Assembly (NCBI GenBank): GCA_037976565.1
Contig: CP137672.1
Span: forward strand, 21,104,335-21,168,334
Origin: Mesocentrotus franciscanus
Taxonomy: Eukaryota > Echinodermata > Echinoidea > Camarodonta > Strongylocentrotidae
Reading direction: 5' to 3'
Length of the DNA stretch: 64,000 nucleotides
Part shown: positions 53,843-63,635 of the stretch, piece after piece
Layout: every line of letters starts with the position of its first letter
Numbering within the stretch: the stretch's first letter is position 1
Notes under the pieces: generated by a model
What the model was told of the DNA's origin: nothing
What the model saw: the letters and a program-made list of their open reading frames with translations, nothing else
The model's database searches: none
Made by a program: the position numbers and the translations under genes

Positions 53843-56069
53843 AAAACTCTACAGTGGCCGGCAGGTCACTAACACCGTCAATGAAAATGATCGTTGCCAG
53901 TCCGAAGGCGACAACGATTGCGATGATGAGTAGTTGAAAAAGAATGCTAGCGGCCTCGAGATAGACGGGCTGATATTTTGCGATGACGAGTTTGAAGAGA
54001 TGGAGCGGAATAATGGGGACGCCGTTCTCAAATTTGACCAGCCGGCGACCGGAATTGGGCTGAACAGTTTGGTTTTCTATGACGGGCTGAAGTTCGACGA
54101 TTTCCTGATCGGTTGCTTCTCCGTCGTTTCCATCACAGTTGGTTCCGCTAACAGGTCGAGGATGTGCTGTCTTCCTCTCCGACTTCTTCGTCAATTCTTT
54201 ATCCACCTGTTCAGCTGTTTCAATTGTCCTCTTCAGCAGAACACAGTATTTGTCATAGAAACTAGTAGCTGCTGTGATCAAGTACCCAGCAACTGTGATT
54301 ATGACTATAACAACCGGACCGGCAAAATCGGAATTCAGGACAAATCCGATGAAAGTGTACCCGATAACCTCGGCGATGTAGACGAACGCGGCTACGAAAA
54401 TGAAAAGGACCGCGAAGGAGAGGAACATCGCCATGAAGGCGACGAAGACTTCGACGGCTTTCACGTTGTTACTCAAACACTTGGCAATGGTCCATGTCAA
54501 CATATAGATTAAAGGCACAGAATTTAATAAGATGAAGAAACAGAATATGATAAGAGCGAATGGGAAGACGATGCTGAAGATGAGGAAGGTGACGAGAAGG
54601 CGACATTTATTCTTATTTTCCTCATCCTTCCGCCCACCTAAGAGACCATAAGTGAAGTTCCATATCGGTGAGAACCAAAAGCTCCAAATTGCAGGGTTGA
54701 TGGCCATTTGTGTGCGGTAGAACATGGTGTACATGAACATGCGGAGTGCTGTGTTTGATGAAATTGGTTTCTCTGGGACGCACAGCTCCTCTGGCAAGTC
54801 GAAGGCGAAGCCGAAGTAAATGCGATCTGCACGTTTCACTTCAAGACTGTTCGGCACAAACGAATCGTCGTATAGGTAGAGACCAAGGAACAGCATGGCT
54901 ATGGCCAGGAACATGGTGTTCACTAGGATGAACCAGAAGATGACGAGGCTCTTGCTCAAGAGGAGTTCGTAGGCGACTTCGAGGCGTTGAACGAACGCCT
55001 CTCCGCTCACGACGTAAGACACTATGTAAGGAATGAACGGAATGATCATAAATGCGACTACATATACGAACCACCGGACAGCAACAACCGCTGGGTAGTC
55101 TTGAAAGCTGAAGCAAAGAAGGTATTTCAGTCCAAGAGGGAGGTCGGCATTGAGCGCGATGTACTCATTTCCATCTTTCTTGATAGGTTCTTGTTTTCTG
55201 ATAAAGAAACTGGCAGCCAAGGGCGAGAACAGAGCCAGGAGAAAGCCAATGGCGAAGATGGCCCCAAGCCAACCATGCTTACGAACAAGGGTTGACTCTG
55301 TCTCAAAAGGATTCTGGTTTCCTGCCCAACACTCATAAAATGTGCTCCCTTGGAAGACATAATAAGTGCAAAGAGGTATGGCATACACCCCGATGAGGGC
55401 AAAATCATCAGACCTTTGCTTTTCCAGACATACCATCGCTCCTTTGTCGGAATAGAATTCTTTGTTGGTGATGTTTAAGGTGTCGTTTGTAGACTGAACA
55501 AGACTGTTAATGAACCTGGCTATGATCCGTTCTTTATCATTGTCTGTGGCCTTCTCGAAGCAATCCTCAGGAGGGGTACTGACAGGTACCCCTACAGTGA
55601 CCACGCCCAAACTGAGAGTCCCTAGCGAAAGCTGCTCAAAGTCAAACGGGTAGGAGAGAAGCAACTCGCCTTTCCCCTCAATGGCCCACACCCATGTGGT
55701 CGGCTCAATGACATCGGAGCTATTATCATAAACATCTTGGAGATTAGAAAAAATTAGTTTGAAGTAGATGAAGACAGCGTTATCTTGGAAGACTTCTCTC
55801 ATCCTATCCTCAACATCTCCTTTCTCATCGGGTGGGAGGGTTAATATACAGTCCGTAGCAGACGACGATTGACCTTGTGTAACCTCTGGCGAAGTGCTCT
55901 GGAGCGCGGCAGTTGTAGTATCATCAATACCCGTGATCGCCCCGGTGGTTGGGACCACAGAAGTGCTATTCCCAGAGGTATATGTCACCCTGACAAGCAA
56001 CAAACACATTATAATACTCAGAATACATCGCACATGTCGACTCGACCGTTCCATTTTGCAAACTGCCAT
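53805..56069 (-). CDS. Unrecognised multi-pass membrane protein with a secreted N-terminal domain (754 aa as read; frame break near the C terminus)
   Basis: A single uninterrupted exon starts at the ATG at 56069; MERSS at 56054 is an alternative start. Residues about 12-31 form a signal peptide. A Ser/Thr-rich stretch (34-70) and an ectodomain with potential N-glycosylation sites (N34, N116, N195, N199) and several cysteines follow. Hydrophobic membrane spans are near 267-290, 327-353, 373-400, 487-522, 537-574, 583-607 and 705-731. A charged, presumably cytosolic loop occupies about 615-685. I do not recognise the family. After residue 742 the frame turns into a short implausible tail (SRRWSWRVLCLY). 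The neighbouring frame from 53842 to 53647 instead encodes another membrane span (VVVAGVVPILMLIL) and a charged tail of about 50 residues. One missing base in the A run at 53843-53846 would reconcile them, giving about 806 aa. This is either an assembly error or a real disabling change. Confidence 0.75.
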   Translation of the reverse strand: MAVCKMERSSRHVRCILSIIMCLLLVRVTYTSGNSTSVVPTTGAITGIDDTTTAALQSTSPEVTQGQSSSATDCILTLPPDEKGDVEDRMREVFQDNAVFIYFKLIFSNLQDVYDNSSDVIEPTTWVWAIEGKGELLLSYPFDFEQLSLGTLSLGVVTVGVPVSTPPEDCFEKATDNDKERIIARFINSLVQSTNDTLNITNKEFYSDKGAMVCLEKQRSDDFALIGVYAIPLCTYYVFQGSTFYECWAGNQNPFETESTLVRKHGWLGAIFAIGFLLALFSPLAASFFIRKQEPIKKDGNEYIALNADLPLGLKYLLCFSFQDYPAVVAVRWFVYVVAFMIIPFIPYIVSYVVSGEAFVQRLEVAYELLLSKSLVIFWFILVNTMFLAIAMLFLGLYLYDDSFVPNSLEVKRADRIYFGFAFDLPEELCVPEKPISSNTALRMFMYTMFYRTQMAINPAIWSFWFSPIWNFTYGLLGGRKDEENKNKCRLLVTFLIFSIVFPFALIIFCFFILLNSVPLIYMLTWTIAKCLSNNVKAVEVFVAFMAMFLSFAVLFIFVAAFVYIAEVIGYTFIGFVLNSDFAGPVVIVIITVAGYLITAATSFYDKYCVLLKRTIETAEQVDKELTKKSERKTAHPRPVSGTNCDGNDGEATDQEIVELQPVIENQTVQPNSGRRLVKFENGVPIIPLHLFKLVIAKYQPVYLEAASILFQLLIIAIVVAFGLATIIFIDGVSDLPATVEFSRRWSWRVLCLY

Positions 56070-56141
56070 GATTCACATGCAACAAGAGTAAACTATGACC
56101 ATTTACCTCTTACACGCGGGACCATTTAGAATGTCACTAGT

Positions 56142-56149
56142 CATATATA
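56142..56149 (-). promoter_or_regulatory. TATA-like box of the membrane-protein gene
   Basis: On the minus strand the sequence is TATATATG, about 75-80 bp upstream of the ATG at 56069. This spacing would leave a 5' UTR of roughly 45-50 nt. Confidence 0.4.
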
Positions 56150-56604
56150 CACAATCGCATTCAGTTCGTGCCCTTTACATACCAAACACAGCAGGCTTTG
56201 AATATTTTGTTACTGGAACTCCCACATGTGCGATATGTACCAGTATCCTGAACTCAGACATGAAATCGTTCCTCTTGAAAACGTTCCTCGTGTCACAAAC
56301 AAAGTCTTGATGAACCAAAACAAGATATCTTCCTCAGGTATTACAATATATTTCTCTTTGTAACTATGCCCCAATGTGCCACTCCCGAAATTTAAGAGGT
56401 ATATGTACATGCAGTGTAATACAATGTATATGAATGCGCGGTAGCGTAGAGCGAGAGTAGGCTACACTTCTCTACGTGTAGACACACAAAAAGCGGAGGA
56501 GTGCTTAGTGGTCCGTGGAGAGGGGCAATTTTGCACCCATTGAAAGAAAAGTTTATTGTGTGCGGAGCAGAGGTCGGGGTATGTATTCACGTAGGCGTGT
56601 TATT

Positions 56605-57592
56605 ACCATAGAGATATATATACTAACGCTAGAGGGCGTACTCGCTCAAATTGCTGTGCCGACCTGGAGCGTTGGCCGCCATTACTAAGGAGGGCAGAAA
56701 AACGAACGACCCAACAAGATACTGTGCACAACATACGGGAAAATCTACCTATCCTTCTATATTCTATCTATCTATCCATGTATTTATGTGTCTAGCTATT
56801 TACGTATCCATCTCTATCCTAAATCTATAAGTATCAATCTGTTTATAATAGCCATAAACATAAAATGAATATAATTACCTTTAAAGCGTTTTAAATCAAT
56901 AAACCCTGGCTCTCATGTTCCTGTCAGTCCCAATAACTGAATTAGAAAGACATTGGCCCTGTTGCATAAAACTTTGTTTGATATCACTATAAAAATCAAA
57001 CACAAGTCCCAAATGCTTGATTCTGATTGGTTGAAAGTCAAGTAATATTTGATGTCATACTCATAATATCAAACTTTATGTAACGCACAGTAACGGCGCC
57101 ATTGTGTGACGTTCTGCTAGGTCTCATTCTGACTTTAAATTATTCAAAAATATTTCTTTACTCGTATAAAATAAAAATAAACATTTTCTTTGCATGAAAT
57201 CACGAACTGATGTAGATTGACAAAGAGGAACCCAAATTGTATTTGTAGATATACTGCAATACAAATAGCTTTCTGTATCCCTTTACCTCACCATAACACC
57301 CTAATTAAACTTGACCTACACCAGTCATCATGACTGAGGCATGAGTAGGGTTCATGCATTATGCAAAATACCACAATTATTACGTTTCATACTCGAAAAC
57401 CGATAAATCAACCCGAAAAATAAAGCATAACATTGCACAGTTTCGAATGGGACATCCGGGTATTTCTCGATGTTTTGCCCTTCTCAGTAATGGCGGACCG
57501 CCCTCCATGCCCGCACAGAGCTTTGCACGGGCGCGTATGACGAGTCCGCACTCTAGCCTTATTAAATATATATCTCTATGGTTATTACAGCC
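56605..57592. repeat. Widely spaced inverted repeat around CCATAGAGATATATA
   Basis: The left arm (about 56607-56705) and the right arm (about 57476-57592, reversed) share TTATTACCATAGAGATATAT, GCTAGAG, GCG-ACTCG, CCGCCATTACT and AGGGCA in the same order. They diverge by substitutions and indels. The interval is about 770 bp and holds a separate fold-back MITE. No gene is seen here. Confidence 0.65.
56955..57084. mobile_element. 130-bp fold-back MITE
   Basis: GTTGCATAAAACTTTGTTTG and, reversed, GTTACATAAAGTTTGATATT form inverted ends next to a GGCCCT word. The style matches the GGGCCC MITE at 28739-28886. Confidence 0.55.
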
Positions 57593-57743
57593 AAATCTTT
57601 TCATGGTATCGGGGTTTTCCCACAACTTCTTGAGACGTAGGTTTCCGGGTAGGTTTTTAGGAATAAAATCCAGTTTTAGGCCTCATGGTATTTACAAGTA
57701 GCTTTCTTTTTATTATTTCCTAGGATAATTGCAACACTTCACC

Positions 57744-58102
57744 CAGTGGCGGATCCAGGGGCCCCTCCCTAGAAAAAACAGGTAAAAACACCCTTTTGAA
57801 GAAAAGATGGGCCCCTCCTGGCGCCCAAGGGGGTGGCGGTGGAAAAAATTACCCTTCCCGTAGGGAAAATTTTTTTAGGGGTACCAAAAAAAAAAATTGG
57901 GCTCACTACCCCTGGCGCCCAAGGAGGGGGGTGGCGGTGGAAAAAATAATAACCCTTTTTTTCGGGTTCCAAAAAAAAAAAAAATTGTGCTCACTACCTC
58001 CCTCCACTGAGCGAAAAATCGACCGGCACGATTTTCAAATTTTCGCACGAAGTGGGCCCCTTTTTAGGCCCCCTCCCTTGCCGCCGGCTGGATCCGCCCC
58101 TG
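57744..58102. mobile_element. 359-bp hAT-like MITE with perfect 8-bp TSD
   Basis: The ends are CAGTGGCGGATCCAGGGG and GGATCCGCCCCTG. The 8-bp word ACTTCACC flanks both sides (57736-57743 and 58103-58110). The interior is two similar G-rich blocks containing GGCGCCCAAGG and GGTGGCGGTGGAAAAAA. A relative is at 63457-63630. Confidence 0.88.
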
Positions 58103-58112
58103 ACTTCACCCC

Positions 58113-58175
58113 CTCTGTCTCTCTGTCTCTGCCCCTCTCTCTCTCTCGATCTCTATCTCTCTCTCTCTCTCTCCA
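58113..58175. repeat. (CT)n tract
   Basis: CT dinucleotide run next to the hAT-like element. The interval 58176-58920 beyond it shows no gene. Confidence 0.9.
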
Positions 58176-58920
58176 CCCTGTCTCCCTTCTTACACGCAAC
58201 ATACGAAATCTACTAGTTTTAAAAAGCAACTTTTTTAAACATCTTGTTTTATGTCAATATACATATCTAATTATTCATGTACATGTACTTTACGACCACT
58301 TATTATAAAGAGAAAGTTTAAGACAAATTATTTTATATGATGTTGAATTTGGGATACTACAATTTCTAACCATATGTAATTTATAGACAATTTTGTTTAC
58401 AATTATCTTTTGGGCTTTTAAGTTGAGCTGTTAAGTTATGTTATGCTCTTGGATGTCGCCCCCCACCCCACATCTATGGTATGGAAACCAAATCGGTCTT
58501 CGAGACAGACGCTGATGAAATTTGCTCAATTCATGTAGTATTCACTCATTCACAAATAAAATTGTTGCACGACAGCCATGCTCGATATAATACTTTTCTA
58601 CATAAATTCACTCATTGACAAATGAACTTGTTAAGAAACGACAGATGTGCCTATAAAAGTTAATTTATTAACAAATTTTCATACAAAGGATTCTGTTTTT
58701 AATGTTACCTACACTACGCTGAAACTCTTATTTCAATGCCGGTTTTTCTTAAGAAGATGACTGTCTTGAAGCGAAAGGCTGAATTGTGCATGTTTCCCTT
58801 CTCTCAAATCTATATTCCTCATACAAATTCTTGTTCATGAATTGGTCAAGATTAGTTAATGTGATCAAGCATATAAATCTGCTTGAAGAGCAATCCCTTC
58901 GAGAGAGTAAAAATACTATA

Positions 58921-60899
58921 GGTTTTTGCGGCCAATTTCGCACTTTTTTCATTCAAGTTCATATTCCGAGCATTTGAATTCGCGCAAATCGCACTCGCAG
59001 TGTTGAATCAGCTTTCAAATTCAAAATCCGTCATTTAAATTCACTATCCGTGCAATCAATTGTTAAATCGGGTCATTCAAATCTTAACTAAGAGCGTACA
59101 TTTCGTGCAAAGAGCATTCAAATGCATCTAATGCTAGCTACGGTGCATCGGTGGTCATTCAAATTCGTGAATGAGCAAGCATGTTTGAAATAAGTGCATT
59201 CGATTTCAAAAAATATATTGCGTTTAGTTTCTTTGGGGTCTTCGAGAAGTTTTTTTTTGCTCAGTTTGTGAATAATGTAGGCTTCATTATCATGACATTT
59301 GCGTTATCTTAGTTTATTCCCATTTGTAAACTCTCTCGGCTAACAAAAAGTTAAACACATGAATATGTAACTTGCCATATTACTCATAGCACACACACAT
59401 AACATAAAGCTGTATATAGTGTATATGAAAACTGCAGAAACTGCCTAAGAACTGTGGTCGAATTGTTTGTGAAGTGTCATGTCACTGGATCCAAAATGAC
59501 ACTCGGTTACTTTTTCCCTTTCAACTCATCAAATATTGTACAAATATCACACTCTTCGTGGCATGTTCAAAATATATATATAAATGCACGTACCAAGATA
59601 TGCCTAAGATAAGAACATTTCAAAAGTTTTGTTTATTTTGTGATGGACTCGGTGTTATGTCTGAGTATTGTGAAATTGTGTATGCTGATCTTAGGATTGG
59701 TGAAGTATACTTGTTCTTGTAGGGGGTGTTATTCGTGTGATATCATCAGCAAAGTGTATCTTTATAGGAAGTGTCTTTAGATCCATATATAGGTGATTGG
59801 TATTCAGCTTATCATAGGCTATCTGATTAGGCCTACAAAAAACAGAGGTAAAAAATATACAAAGAAAATGGGGGGCTGGTAAAAAGAAAAGGGGAAAGTT
59901 GAGGGAGAGAGATTGAGAGAGACAAAGAGCGACAGAGAGAGAGAATGGGGAGAGGGTGACATGGGAGAGAGAGAGAGATAGAGAGAGAAAGAGAGAGAGA
60001 AGGGGAGAGAAAAAGGGTGGGAGAGGGAGAAACAGAGAGGAGAGAGAGAGAGAGAGAGCGCGCGCGAGGGAGAGAGAGAAGATGGGGAAAGGGTGACATG
60101 GGAGAATAGAGAGAGAGAGAGGGAGAGAGGAGGAGAGAGAAAGGGCGGGATAGGGAAAGAGAGAGGAGAACACAAACACATAACTGTTATATACACATCA
60201 TACAATTTAACAATTTAATTGAAAAACCCTTTTCATTCAAGTTTGTGGACATGCATTTTAAAGTAATTAAAAAACAATTTAATTGAGGGGAAATGCATTT
60301 CCGCAGTACATCACCTCCAAATCACTAGTTGCGATGTTCTAAAACCCTATTAATGTTTCCAATTATTTAGAATATGTTTACATATATATTGAAAGAAAGG
60401 TGTAGTACGGGATATTCATGTATATATATGATTAGCGACATTAGCCATAATCAAATACATGATCAAAAAGCAACAACTATTGTCAGATAAACAAAGAACA
60501 TTAACTAAACTGTTGGGGTTTCATTGTTTAACAGTGATTAACAATAATTCCAAGTAATCAATTTAAAGAAATCAAAGTTTCCCTCTTATCTGGAATCCCT
60601 CTCAATATTACACTAAATTGAATGCACGTAGTAGGAAATTGATCACTAAAAAATGAAATTGAATGCCCCAAACAGGCTCATCGTAAGCGCCGCGTTAATT
60701 TGAATGCACGAAGTAGGAAATTGTACGCACATTCGTGAATTTGATTTCACCGAACATGAATAAGAGTGCCGATAAATGAAATTGATTGCTCGGAGTTTGA
60801 ATTTGAATGCCCGAATTCACCTGCGAGCGACCTCTATGTGAATTTGAATGCACGTTCATGAATTTGAATGAAAAAATTGCGAAATTGGCCCCAAAAACC
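58921..60899. mobile_element. 1.98-kb TATA-flanked inverted-repeat element with subterminal ATTCAAATTC arrays
   Basis: The left end is GGTTTTTGCGGCCAATTTCG; the right end reversed is GGTTTTTGGGGCCAATTTCG. TATA lies on both sides (58917-58920 and 60900-60903). About 280 bp at each end is filled with repeated CATTCAAATTC-like words, in opposite orientation at the two ends. The middle contains a GA microsatellite and no transposase. Confidence 0.8.
59890..60172. repeat. (GA)n / GGGAGA simple repeat inside the 58921-60899 element
   Basis: Purine-only tract made of two similar blocks, each holding a GGGTGACATGGGAGA word. It opens spurious Ser/Leu-rich frames on the minus strand. Confidence 0.93.
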
Positions 60900-61052
60900 T
60901 ATATTTATAAAAGAAAAAAGCTAGCTGCGATGTCACACCTTTTTATATATTTTTTATGAATAATTTGTATGAATGAAATTTATTTTTTAGTCTTGACGAA
61001 GAGTATGACAATTTTTGGTGCGTGATATTATAAATGATATACATCTTTATAT

Positions 61053-61919
61053 CCCGCATACTAAGAATCTTGCAATCGGATTGGTCTAAACGGGGTCACA
61101 TGATCAATGATGGATTTACCATCACTTCATGGCCGTGAGCTAGGGGTGTGATATAGTACTTTCATTTGTACAGTACTTTTGTCATGATTGATATTATTTT
61201 TTGGCTGCTGCCCCACTTGCCCATTGAATACGCATAGCAAAGTAGGTTTCGCGAAATGTCAGTGTTTGCAGAATCAGAACGCCGCGAGCGAAAACCTAGT
61301 TCTGACCTTATTGCCGATGTGGGATGTAAACAAATATAACCTCCTTTACTCGGGCAATGGATACAAACTATCATCGCCGGGGTGATGATAGTATAGAGAT
61401 ATCGACTGCTACGAGAGGACTGGCTGTTTTTATATGCTCAAGGGAAAGTTGAATCCGCTGCCATCACCCCGAGGCGCGCCGGATTTCAACTTTCCCGCGA
61501 GCCACTATAGAAACAGCCAGTCCTCGAGTATTAAAGCAGTCGATATGACTTTTATATGCCGAATTAAAACAAAAATCTACCAAGAATTATTACCTTAGCC
61601 TTTTATTGAGTAAAGATTGGTTAAAACATCACAGAAAATCTGAGACACTGTCTGTTAGTCTTCGCTGGAAAAATGACTGAAAGTTTCAATCATTTGGGAA
61701 TCGCAGAAAAACCACTGTATGGTGTCCGCGCTCGCACAAAGACAATTTTAACACGTAAACAAATGGAGATCGCAGTACATATGCCCCACCTACAAGTTAA
61801 TAGTCTTTTGAAAAGATCCCTAGGGCGCTTTTCAAAAGACTATTGACTGGTAGGCGGGGCATGGCTAAAATCACGACTCCAATTTCGACCAATCAGATGG
61901 CTAGATTTCTAAAGTGAGG
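61053..61919. mobile_element. Compound fold-back element, about 870 bp, containing three internal hairpins
   Basis: Outer imperfect inverted repeats of about 60 bp share AATCT-GC-ATC-GATTGGTC. TATAT borders both sides. Inside are three palindromes: 61367-61392 (ACTATCATC/GATGATAGT), 61401-61544 (about 57-65-bp arms with GAGGACTGGCTGTTT and GGGAAAGTTGAA), and 61781-61862 (about 35-bp arms, ATAGTCTTTTGAAAAG). No coding capacity. Confidence 0.7.
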
Positions 61920-61925
61920 TATATA

Positions 61926-62562
61926 ATTTGTACCATTACCCCGGCTCGGCGTAGTCGGTTAATATTTGCTTAACATACTCACGCACTTAGTCACACACAC
62001 ATTTACCGACAAGCGCACACGCACACCTATTACACACACATTTACCGACAAGCGCACACGCACACCTATTACACACACATATCTACAATCGTTTATAACA
62101 TTCAAAGTAACGGGCTAGTAATTTACGTTACGTATTCTTGGCAGTGTGTTTTGGCAGTGTGTTTTGCCACTTGCACATGAGGCATCGTTACTTTGGTGAC
62201 GTATACTGCGTAAGAACTACAGGCACGTGTATTAATTTCCTTCAAATATAAGCTATTTGTGCGAACTCGTATGCAGCCGTCTTTGTCTCTAGGGGCCTAT
62301 TGTCATGTTTAGTGTCTTATTGTGGCATGAATTCTACTGACTTATTGGCGTCTAGTGAAATAATTCCGAGCGTGCATCGGGCAATCCAATACAATCCCAT
62401 CCGGGCATTTTAAGAGGGCCAATATATCTAGTTGTCTAATCGGAGGCGCTGATGAGACTGGAACAAATATTGAATATACGCTGTCCATGATGCACATGGG
62501 AAATACTGGAATAGTGGCTGGTTATATGCAAAGTGGAATAGGTCTGTCTTAAGTCGAGTATC
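61926..62562. other. No gene seen; short tandem duplication at 62020-62098
   Basis: A 39-bp unit with ACACACACATTTACCGACAA then GCGCACACGCACACCTATT is present twice in a row (about 61996-62073). A TTGGCAGTGTGTT word is also repeated at about 62139-62165. Nothing else is supported. The interval is probably the 3' flank of the gene to the right. Confidence 0.6.
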
Positions 62563-62796
62563 TCACAGCTCGTCGTCGCCATTGCATTCAGTCTCTTTAT
62601 CCGGTTGTACATGCATCGTATTGTTTTTTGTTTCCATGGCCTGATACTCGTACTCCTCCTTAGTGTGAACAAGAAGAAGAAAAAGAAAAAGAAATCATCG
62701 TAAGAATAATAATTTTGGTAAGTAAATACAAGGCTGAAGATGTTGGATAATATCATGTAGGTTTTAGCAACGGTAGTTATTGTGGTAATAGTATTA

Positions 62797-62832
<36 letters not shown>

Positions 62833-62907
62833 CAGCAGCAGTGTAGAAGTAGTATAGTAGTAGTATTAGTAGTAATATGGCATGTATGGTGATGGTAGTA
62901 GTAGGAG

Positions 62908-62961
<54 letters not shown>

Positions 62962-63414
62962 CAGTAGTAATACGGCATGTACGGTGGTGGTGGTGGTAGT
63001 AGGAGTAATAGTAGTAGTAGTAGTATAGTGGTAGTGGAAGTAGTAGTAGTAGTAGCAGTAGTAATAGTAGTAGAAGTATGTGTAGAAGAAGAAGAAGAAG
63101 AAGAAGTAGGGAGAGGAGGAGAAGAAGAAGAATAATAAGAAGTAGACGTAGTAGTAGTAGCAATAGCGGCGGTGGTAGATTTAGTATTACTCGCCGGATA
63201 CAATGCTGTGCTGATAATGAAATAAGTAGCACACATATACGGTATTATCAATAAGTTGTCTAAAAGAATGCAATTAAACTTACAGCATCCTCTTTATACT
63301 CCTCCCCTACCCCACATCGAAGTGGTATCTTCCATTTCTCTGGTAGATAGCAGTACATCTTATCGACGATTGGACATATTAAACGGGGGTCTAGTTTCTT
63401 CGGATCCTGTGGAC
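62563..63414 (-). CDS. 3' end of a minus-strand gene, possibly an SLC5-type sodium:solute symporter (partial)
   Basis: Two exons are supported: 63414-63284, ending at a perfect donor GCT|GTAAGT, and 62658-62563, preceded by a long pyrimidine tract and AG and ending in TGA. Both junctions are phase 0. The first encodes PQDPKKLDPRLICPIVDKMY, then CYLPEKWKIPLRCGVGEEYK. The second encodes a hydrophilic tail starting EEYEYQAMETKN and ending ETECNGDDEL. The LDPR-(L/I)-x-P...LP...K..LRC arrangement recalls the cytosolic C-terminal region of SLC5 family transporters such as the sodium-dependent multivitamin and monocarboxylate carriers. That assignment is from memory and weak. The gene body must lie to the right of the window. 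The 625-bp intron is mostly a GTA repeat. Confidence 0.5.
62777..63150. repeat. (GTA)n / GAA trinucleotide repeat
   Basis: AGT/GTA trinucleotides with variants (GTG, GAA, GGA), inside the intron of the partial minus-strand gene. GGCATGTATGGTGATGG-like words are repeated at about 62878 and 62973. The long frame at 62436-63251 is a product of this repeat. Confidence 0.95.
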
Positions 63415-63456
63415 CTGTTTTATGTGAGGATAAAAAACGTTTTTCACTATACTGTA

Positions 63457-63630
63457 CAGGAGCGGATCCAAGATCTTCCAAAGGGGGCTGTAAAATGTTG
63501 AACCTTAAGATTTCCTCTGGTACGTTCTGAGGCATTTCTGAATGAGTAAACTGAACTTTTATGTGAATTAAAAAATAAAAAAGGTAAAAGGGAGGGGCCA
63601 AGCGCCTCCCACGCCCTGGATCCGCCCCTG
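63457..63630. mobile_element. 174-bp MITE related to the hAT-like element at 57744
   Basis: The ends are CAGGAGCGGATCCAAGATC and GGATCCGCCCCTG. CTGTA flanks both sides (63452-63456 and 63631-63635), so only 5 bp of a target duplication are readable. It lies in an intron of the partial minus-strand gene, 43 bp upstream of its exon. Confidence 0.7.
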
Positions 63631-63635
63631 CTGTA

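Noticed and set aside
53934..54512. 192-codon plus-strand ORF
   Set aside because: Shadow of the minus-strand membrane-protein gene.
59691..60205. Ser/Leu-rich minus-strand ORFs
   Set aside because: Products of the GA repeat within the 58921-60899 element.
62436..63251. 271-codon minus-strand ORF rich in Ser/Thr/Tyr
   Set aside because: Created by the GTA repeat; only 62563-62658, in its proper frame, is supported as an exon.
63197..63251. Possible extra exon encoding a hydrophobic segment between the two SLC5-like exons
   Set aside because: Phase 0 from the upstream donor gives an immediate stop; the two flanking exons already join in phase.
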